This document shows positions 56,744 to 64,000 of a stretch of DNA of 64,000 nucleotides, piece by piece. The position numbers and the translations under genes are program-made. The stretch comes from Glebionis coronaria. Its lineage: Eukaryota; Streptophyta; Magnoliopsida; Asterales; Asteraceae. The notes below the pieces were generated by a model. The model saw nothing but the letters and a program-made list of their open reading frames with translations. It had not been told where the DNA came from and made no database searches. The stretch covers positions 118,906,340 to 118,970,339 of the forward strand of contig CM046875.1 of NCBI GenBank assembly GCA_025667525.1, in the 5' to 3' direction. Positions within the stretch are counted from its first letter, which is position 1. Every line of letters begins with the position of its first letter.

Positions 56744-56999
56744 AGGGAATAATCCCTTAAAATCCTTTGTTAAAATATTTGTCAAAATATGTTTGCACAT
56801 TCTTTTTAGTAAAATCCAAAGTCTTAAAAGGGCTCTTAATTTTTGAAGAGTCAATCTATATTCCATTATCCTTTTAATCACATAGTCAAATCATGTAAAG
56901 TTTAAGTCTTTAATCACGTGTTAATTATTCAAGGTACATGTTTTTATTATTTGGCCAGTTCAGGACAATCTATAATTAATTATTAATCTCATTCTTATT

Positions 57000-57230
57000 C
57001 TTATAAACAAACAAATGGTCCTTAATGGTCGCAAGCATGAATTTATCAATTTACAGCCTATACACGTGATTCACCAATTTTATGAATGCTACATGTGTAT
57101 TGGTCAATCCAAACGACATTACGTGAAACTCATAATGTTCATTACAAGTACCGGATGTAGTGATTGGAATACATAATCTTTTTCGCAGATGCGAAATTGA
57201 TGATAACCATGCCATGGATCAAATTTGCTA
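57000..57230 (-). pseudogene. gypsy D reverse transcriptase trace
   Basis: Minus-strand frames read IDPWHGYHQFRICEKDYVF and then, after a frameshift, HYEFHVMSFGLTNTHVAF. Relatives read DLRSGYHQLRV and YEFLVMPFGLTNAPA. The region that should hold the F/Y-x-DD catalytic motif is not recognisable (KDH in its place). Confidence 0.75.
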
Positions 57231-59479
57231 GAACCTTGTAAATGATCGAACAATTCTTCCATTTCGAGTTATGGATATCGTTTTCGATTGTCAATTTACT
57301 CAATTCACAGTAATCTATAAATATAAGGAAAGATAACACCATAGCTCTTCAGGATGACATGCTTGGTATAATAAAATCTTTCTCCGACAACTCTTTCAGT
57401 TGTACGGTAATTCCTTTAATTCAGATGGTGCTGACGTACAGTGCACAAGCCACAAGTGCAGCACCGGAAATATAATCAATATCAATTTCAACTTGCCTTA
57501 GTGGCGAAAGTCTAGGTAATTCACCAGCAAATATCTCCTAAAGTTTCAGATAACGTAAACATCTTTTAATAAATTCATATTAGGTTCTTCTAGATTATAA
57601 TATCTATGACTAATTCACAACCATTCACGGTATAATTCCAAGTCTAAATGCAGGATATGGTCATCCATCAAGAATTATTTAGATCACTTTTGATAATCAA
57701 CATCTTATCATTTAGGTGAATTCTACTCGAGTTCCCATCAATTAAGACAATGTCGTCATGTCATAATCAATCAATCCATTCTACTGGCACTATCAACTTT
57801 TCAGTTTTATTGCCGTCGATAAGATGTGAACTTCTCAAAAGATTAATAATAATTCATAATCCTTCACAAATTCAGGGATATTAGGATACACAACTACTAT
57901 TAAAAGAGTAAGGTCAACGTATAATCTTGGCGAGAGAATTTCAAATCAGATACAGATGAAAACAATTAACGAATATGAATATATTCCATGTTTTCATAAT
58001 TTGAGTACGCATTCGAAAGCTCCTCGGATCGTTACCCAGGTCATTCAAATGATATCAAATCATAAGAAATGATAAGAACGTCAATACATCCAGTCGGGTA
58101 TCAACACTCGGTAATCATATACTTTTCCTAAGAATCGCACTACGGGATAATTGGACAAGATGGGAATATCAATTGTCAAATGAGACAATTTCCACAGATG
58201 AGTAAATTCGATTCAGAAGAATAGATGCTACAGGCACATATGTAGGTGTCCCTGACACTATGTCCTTATTTTTCACTTCTTGCAGATCTCATAAAATTTT
58301 AATCTTTCACAATCTTCAAAGAGAATGTAGTGTTTATTCATTAGTTTTATGGTGACTACTAATCAGTCTTGCATAGTCCATTCCAAATTGTATGTAGGCG
58401 CGCAACTATATACAATTTCAAGATTAATGATGCAATACTCAGTTCGTCAAAAATTTTATCATCATGTTTATAATAAAAACATTTTCATGCTTAATTCTTG
58501 AATAAGAATCAAAAATACATTTACAAAGATTTTCTTTGTGATGGAAATAATTAAGTTTCCAAATCGTCTCTTAAACAACTTCATTTTGATATCAGTCACT
58601 TATAAATCTCACTTTGAATAATCCTTATTGTGATGAAAATTAAATTTTCTCAAAGGAAATCGTTTTAACTTTATAAAAACAATGAGTGATCTGCAAAAGA
58701 GTGATGAAAGCTTGTTCGCCAAGAATTAACTACGATATGATAGGAAATGAGCTTAGCCAATTAATCATGAGGTTCATGACCTCGATGGCACTCAAAAGAA
58801 TAATCCACAACGTAACTCAATTCGAGATGAGTACTTGCTCAATGGTTGCATCACTAATGCTAACATTAGGAAGAAGCAAGAAAAGATAGATAACATCGAT
58901 ACATGTAGAATTTAGCAATCAAAGGTATTTCCATTAATCACAAACAAGTCAAATTGTACCGTAACACATTACGTGTCACGATGTCATACAATTTACTAAA
59001 CTCGTCCTACCAACTGATATCTCAGTTAAGTTAGGGATTTTTAAAAGATACTACAATGAATACTAATCTACAAGAGTCATTAGGTGTTCCATATGTCCCG
59101 GAAGATCCATCGGTCTCAATTCAGAAGAAGATTTCTTCCATTTATTTCTTGGACACTGGGCATCCTCGTTAGTGGACAATGGCCTAGGAACAACCCTTAA
59201 CATGGATCAACAATCAATTAAAACCTTATAATTCAGTCACAAAACTTAACGACTTCTATTAATAATCTCATATTCCATATAGGTTAAATTTTTACTTCAT
59301 TCAAGTTTCAACCAATTTTATACTCAATTCAATATCCTACTTCATTATCCAATACTTACAACCTTATTCTTCGGCCTTGTAAAGGCAATACAATCTCAAT
59401 ATGAATCAACACTTAATTTCCAATCCTATTAGCTCTTACAACAACAATTATCAAATGAGTCATTAATACGAAATGACTT

Positions 59480-59616
59480 GATCATTCAACTAGACTTCTC
59501 GGAAAGGTATTGGTGGCATGAGGCTTTTGGGTACTGGTTCCAATGACAGCCTCAAGTGCAACATTCACCCTTTCGATTTCAATTTAAGAATTGGATGACA
59601 ACGAATCAGATGACAT
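59480..59616 (-). pseudogene. possible gypsy D gag start
   Basis: A minus-strand ATG at 59616 opens MSSDSLSSNS, then a TAA, then IEIERVNVALEAVIGTSTQK in frame. It is about 540 bp from the PBS, where gag should begin. No conserved gag block was seen, so this is only a candidate. Confidence 0.3.
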
Positions 59617-59932
59617 CTTTCCAGGTGATAACGTTTTGTCAAACTCCACTCTATAAGGAAAGATCGTCATGACATCGATATCAGATTTAATCTCGCCAAT
59701 TCTTCTTCAATATCACAATCAACTAATATCTACATTTCTACGAATATCAACCATTTGTTGGGATCATAAAGATCCACAACTTGGTTTAGATCTAGGATAG
59801 CTAGAATTCCTACGAGAATAGCTTCGATTAATTTACTAGGGGATTTTAGGGTTTCTTGTGACAATCTACGTCGTATAAATACCTCGTATAAAAATCAAAA
59901 TAATCATCAAACAATCATGTAATAAAATTACA

Positions 59933-59958
59933 TCATATATATATATATATAATCCAAG

Positions 59959-59991
<33 letters not shown>
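59933..59991. repeat. (TA)n microsatellite
   Basis: Two TA runs (59933-59951 and 59960-59991) separated by AATCCAAG. They lie in the leader of gypsy D. Confidence 0.9.
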
Positions 59992-59995
<4 letters not shown>

Positions 59996-60158
59996 TAACA
60001 CTTCTCAGTCTGGCCTTGTCGGTAACTCGGGAATTCTTCGGCACCGTTATAGTCAAAAGATTTTTAGACATTTTTAGAAAAAAATTTTTAGTTAAAAGAT
60101 TTTGAAAAGTTTTATTCAAAACCTTAGTTTTAAAAATCTTTCGTTCTCTATAACGAGA

Positions 60159-60170
60159 GCTCTGGTACCA
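60159..60170 (-). other. gypsy D primer-binding site
   Basis: The minus strand reads TGGTACCAGAGC, two bases after the LTR end. It differs by one base from the initiator tRNA-Met site TGGTATCAGAGC. Confidence 0.85.
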
Positions 60171-60172
60171 AA

Positions 60173-63100
60173 TTGTAACACCCCCAAATTTGTACAACTC
60201 AATACAGCGGAAGACTAGTTGGTGTTACGGGATAGCACATTACTCACATCATAGACAACGCTTAAAAATCGCGTCGTTTATTAATAAATCATTTCCATTC
60301 ATAATTATCAAAGTTACACCGGTCCCAAGTCATTACATTTCATACAAAGTTTTACAAAGTATTTGAATGGAAAATATCGTTTAAGTGCGGGCCATGAATT
60401 CTTGTTGTCTTCCCGAGAATTACCTTCAAGTACCTGAGATAAAACATGTTAAAAGAAAAGGTCAGCGATAACGCCGAGTGAATTCATAGAGTTTAATAAA
60501 TTCCATCAATAAAACTTTGGTATAAAATTAGTACCAAAAATCAATTCGTACAAATCATTGTAATAGGCCGTAAAATAGCCAAAATCATTTTATACAAATC
60601 TTTGTAATAGGCCATGAAATAGCCAAAGTCATTTTATACAAATCCTTATCGAAAATCATAATATAGGCATTTGCCTTAAAATTATTATACGAGCCAATGT
60701 CGTAAAAACATCATACAATACGTCTGATGACGTTGTATAAATCAAATAAAAACCGTTATATGAATATGGTTACGAAAACCAAAACACAAACATAATATCA
60801 ATAGTATGACCCTGTATTGCTAGTCAGGCAATACATCGTAATTCGGAGCGTCTAGTAGTATTTTGTTAACTTTGGATTATTATAAGCCGCATGACATTGT
60901 TACCTTACTAAACCAACAACGGGTAGCTAACCCGATACCAATTTTGCCCATCTAAAGTAGCGTGTCGTCAAAAAGGTCACGCTATGGAAATATTCTCATA
61001 CATAAATTCACTTACCAATCAATGTGGCACGACGGGGATCAACCGTCAAGGCGCGAACTGGGGTGATCGTCCCCAAATAGTACTATTAAATGCATAAGCG
61101 TCTACCAAATCCCGGTAGTTCATAATTCATGCTAATGGGACTTTTAGTGACATAACCTAACTTTAATAATCCATTTAATTTCATCTATCGGGTCCTTTAA
61201 TCATTTATCGGGTCATACAATCAGGTCATTCAATCATTCGGGTCCAAAATCAATAAACAAACAATCGGGACAAGTGGTTTCCTATTTTATAAAACTAACA
61301 TGTTATCTCCCTCGCGGGTTTATAAAACATTTATAAAAACATTTAAAAGAGTGCGAGGCTATGAACTCACGTTGACATGGGAAGGCGGGTTATCGGCGAT
61401 TCGGTTGTACGGTACGTGCTTCAATCACGGAAACCTATATAAATAATAATCGGTCTTAGACGTTTGTCCAATGACTTTATAAAAATATCAATTATGTATA
61501 CATATGATGATTATATATATATGATGATCAAGTGGGTTTGCATATTCTCATTTACTCATTTTTGTGTCATGTGTCGATAACTTTTATACTAGCTTACTAG
61601 TTTTATCCATTTACGTGTTTTAAGTCCAATAAACTTATTATAGGTTCTTTAACTTGTTTTAATCTATTTTATACCTATATTATCAGTATGTATACTTTTC
61701 AAGTTGGGCCTAAATGGGTTAAGCCCAATAGATTCTTTTTACTAGTTTTTATCCTATTTAGTCCATTTATTAGTCCAATATGTTTATTTAACTTGTTAAT
61801 GTCCGTATGTCCTATAATTCGGGTTTTTATCGGTTTTTACTTGTTATACATGTCTATATATCAGTATATAAGTTTTATAAAGTTTTCATTAGACGGGTCC
61901 AACCATCTAAGTTTTATTTAACAAAAACGTTAATTTTACGGCGATAGCCGAAAAAGTCGTAAAAATCAAGTTTATAGTTTTATAACTTATAAAACTTAAA
62001 AAGTTACCATTTTTATAAAATGTCCACTTATTTAACCTTTTACATACTTATATAAATAAAATCCATAAGTTAGTGGGTTTTTATTTTACATTTTATACTA
62101 TTAAATTTTGAGTGCTTATATAATAGTAATATACTTTAATTTCCAAAAATCTGATTTTTATCTTCACTTTCACCAAAACTGCCATATCTTGAGTTCTATA
62201 TGGAGATAGAAGCTCAAATTTTTATCACATAAACTAAATGATATGTGCTACATTTAACTCTTCTATAGCTACTGTTGAATCATCTTCTAAATATTTTCTA
62301 AAAATCGTCCAAAACAGTAACCTCAGATTTATACCTTAAACTTGTTTTGATCATATCTCACTCATTACAATGATTCCATTGCATGGACAACTCTCACATG
62401 TGTACAAGACCCATAGCTTACTGTAAATCATTCTACTTCTTCATTTTATCAGTCCATGACCTGTTTACTTACTATTTTATACAGCCATGTAAATTAATCA
62501 AGATTTTAACTTGTTTCATATGGTTTTTCACCTTTTTAATCATGTTTATCAACAACAAATCCCCACATAACATTTTTATCATCATATAATCATCATATAC
62601 ATATACAATAGGAAATAAAATACATGATTACATAATCAAATTGACAAGAAGATGAGGAGGACAATCTTTATACCACCATGATGATGTAGGTTGATCAAAA
62701 CATGGATTTTTGATGGAGAAACTTGTGGATATCCATGACCATCTTCAAGACCACCATGCTTCATGTACTCCTTGTGAAAAATCAGCCTCAAGACACTATG
62801 AAACTCCTCCTTGGATGTTATAATCACCACCATTCAAGAGAGCTTTAAGAGGGCTTCAACATAGGTAGAAATAACATAGGATTTTATGGTTGATTTTTGA
62901 TCAATGGTGGTGTTGGATGATGAATATGGGACGGCCAAAAATGAGGAGATGAGAGAGTTTGTGAGTTGATTGCATGGTGTAAATGAGTTGCTAGTTTGAA
63001 GTGTTAGTGGTTTTGTGAAGTCTTAGCTTACACATTAAGCTAAGACATGTGCTAGCTAGTTTGTTGAGATTTTGACACATCATAGATGTGTGGTAGCAAG

Positions 63101-63653
63101 TGTTGGCCGGTTTTGGGGGTGGGACAAGTGTCCCACTTGTCTCATCCCCAATTATTTACGGGTACTCCTCGATTCTAGTTTCCCTCGATTTGCGTGCTCT
63201 CGGGTCGTTTTACGAAAAACGTTTTTATAAATTATGAATCAACGGCACAAAACGAATCCAATAAAAATTGTTTCATCAAAAACGGAGTTCGAAAACGTAA
63301 ATACGTAATCCTAAGGTTTCCGGTTTAGTCGTAAAGGACGTTAAAATAAAATCGTAAGTCCTAATCTCTTCTCGTAAATTTGTGAGTTTATGAACCAACA
63401 CAAATTTAAAACTCCAAAATAATATTCACGGATAAATTTATTTTCTGAAATGTCGGACTGTCACCAAAGACGGTGTATGTAAACGTAAGCACGTAACGTT
63501 GAATCCTCCGGTTTAGACGTAGTCGATGCTACTCCAAGACGTAAATCCAAATTTCTTCCCAAAAATATGTGAGTTCATATTGTAACATTAAAATAATGTT
63601 TTTAAATAATATTCGAGAATAAAATATCAACCATAAATTGATGGATTGTCACA
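60173..63653 (-). mobile_element. gypsy D 5' LTR (3481 bp)
   Basis: Direct copy of 51232-54713, ending at the GATTT duplication (63654-63658). Differences are mostly single transitions plus a few one-base indels. Confidence 0.93.
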
Positions 63654-63658
63654 GATTT

Positions 63659-64000
63659 ATTGCCAATATTCACAAGAAGATTGATACCCCTCTTGTGCAA
63701 GTATGTTTGTTTGCCTGTTTTCTGTCACAACAAGAACCCAAGAAAATATTTGATGCTCTCAAAGAACCAAGTTGGGTGGAAGCAATGCAGGATGAGCTTC
63801 ACACATTTTGCAATTCAGGATGTTTGGGAGCTGGTTGATTGTCCCAGATATGTCAGACCTATAGGGACAAGATGGGTTCTAAGAAACAAGAGAGATGAAA
63901 GAGGTATTGTGGTCAGAAACAAGGCAAGATTAGTGGCTCAGGGATATACACAAGAGGAGGGGATAAACTAGGAGGAGGTCTTTGCACCGGTTGCAAGGAT
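63659..64000 (+). pseudogene. copia 3 RT fingers, partial
   Basis: It resumes the linker (NIHKKIDTPLVQVCLFACF), then RT blocks KEPSWVEAMQDEL, DVWELVDCPRYVRPIGTRWV and ARLVAQGYTQEEGIN. A frameshift near 63805-63815 and an in-frame TAG at 63968-63970, where relatives have Tyr in the INYEEVFAPVAR block, disable it. It runs off the window end. Confidence 0.88.

Larger units (their letters stand above)
54752..60158 (-). other. gypsy D internal region, eroded
   Basis: No frame over about 120 codons exists on either strand. I see decayed integrase (about 55740-55795), a 53-nt hairpin (56691-56743), decayed RT (about 57000-57230) and a possible gag start (about 59480-59616). The stretch 55850-56690 is unusually T-rich on the plus strand and may be foreign. 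The remainder shows nothing identifiable. Confidence 0.6.
51232..63653 (-). mobile_element. gypsy D: 12.4-kb Ty3/gypsy with near-identical 3.48-kb LTRs, dead interior
   Basis: LTRs 51232-54713 and 60173-63653 are direct repeats with about 30 differences by eye (near 99% identity). GATTT flanks the element. The minus strand has a tRNA-Met-type PBS (60159-60170) beside the right LTR and a PPT beside the left LTR, so it points left. The 5.46-kb interior has no long ORF; only short integrase, RT and possible gag traces remain. Trace wording (FDSIWVIVDRLTKSA; IDPWHGYHQFRICEKD) fits the chromovirus branch. Young LTRs with an old interior imply mobilisation in trans. Confidence 0.9.
45842..64000 (+). 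mobile_element. copia 3: Ty1/copia, split by gypsy D, runs off the window
   Basis: The LTR (45842-46359), tRNA-Met PBS, gag, protease and integrase run to 51231; the RT region resumes at 63654 after gypsy D. The target duplication GATTT of D lies at 51227-51231 and 63654-63658, and the linker frame continues across the site once D and one copy are removed. Defects are an in-frame TAA and TAG, a frameshift before protease, a frameshift in RT near 63800 and a TAG in RT at 63968-63970. The 3' part is outside the window. Confidence 0.92.

Overview
The window is plant nuclear DNA made almost entirely of nested LTR retrotransposons. I found no host protein-coding gene, rRNA or tRNA gene, CRISPR array or bacterial-type operon. 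The evidence is Ty1/copia and Ty3/gypsy polyproteins (Sirevirus-like, Athila-like and chromovirus/Tekay-like), primer-binding sites for initiator tRNA-Met, several LTRs over 3 kb, a Stowaway-type MITE and 5-bp target-site duplications. A large-genome eudicot fits best. The copia gag style recalls Asteraceae, but that is an impression, not a proof.

Layout. 1-800: 3' end of a copia element. 1020-1980: an AT-rich foldback element. 2.28-15.89 kb (+): a decayed Sirevirus-like copia ('copia 2'). It is split at 3151/9598 by a solo Athila-type LTR (3152-9597), which is itself split by a solo chromovirus LTR (3837-6794, TSD GCACA), and at 10889-11162 by a Stowaway MITE. 15.89-36.14 kb (-): an Athila-like gypsy ('Athila B') whose 3' LTR contains a complete Sirevirus-like copia ('copia 1', 16897-26036, TSD TGAAA). 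36137-39824 (-): 3' LTR and integrase/chromodomain end of a chromovirus, cut by a second Athila-type element ('Athila C', LTR 39825-43607, 3' spacer to 45841). 45842-64000 (+): a third copia ('copia 3'), split in its integrase-RT linker by a 12.4-kb gypsy ('gypsy D', 51232-63653, TSD GATTT). D has about 99% identical 3.48-kb LTRs but a ruined internal region.

Every coding region is broken by stops or frameshifts, so none of these elements looks autonomous. Removing the MITE or gypsy D, with one target-site copy, leaves the interrupted reading frame continuous. This gives a firm insertion order.

Three patterns are most worth following. (1) In the gypsy elements a small hairpin sits beside the polypurine tract. 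Its loop is nearly constant (GAGGNC in element sense) while the stem sequence changes, with one compensatory change. The Athila elements carry a second hairpin-plus-purine module about 1.6-1.75 kb upstream. (2) Each copia family has its own repeat or palindrome just upstream of the LTR TATA box, and the same motif recurs inside gag or linker coding sequence and near the 3' end. (3) In both Sirevirus-like copies the 3' motif cluster is followed by a TATA-like box and a small proline-rich ORF. This could be an internal promoter driving an accessory gene.
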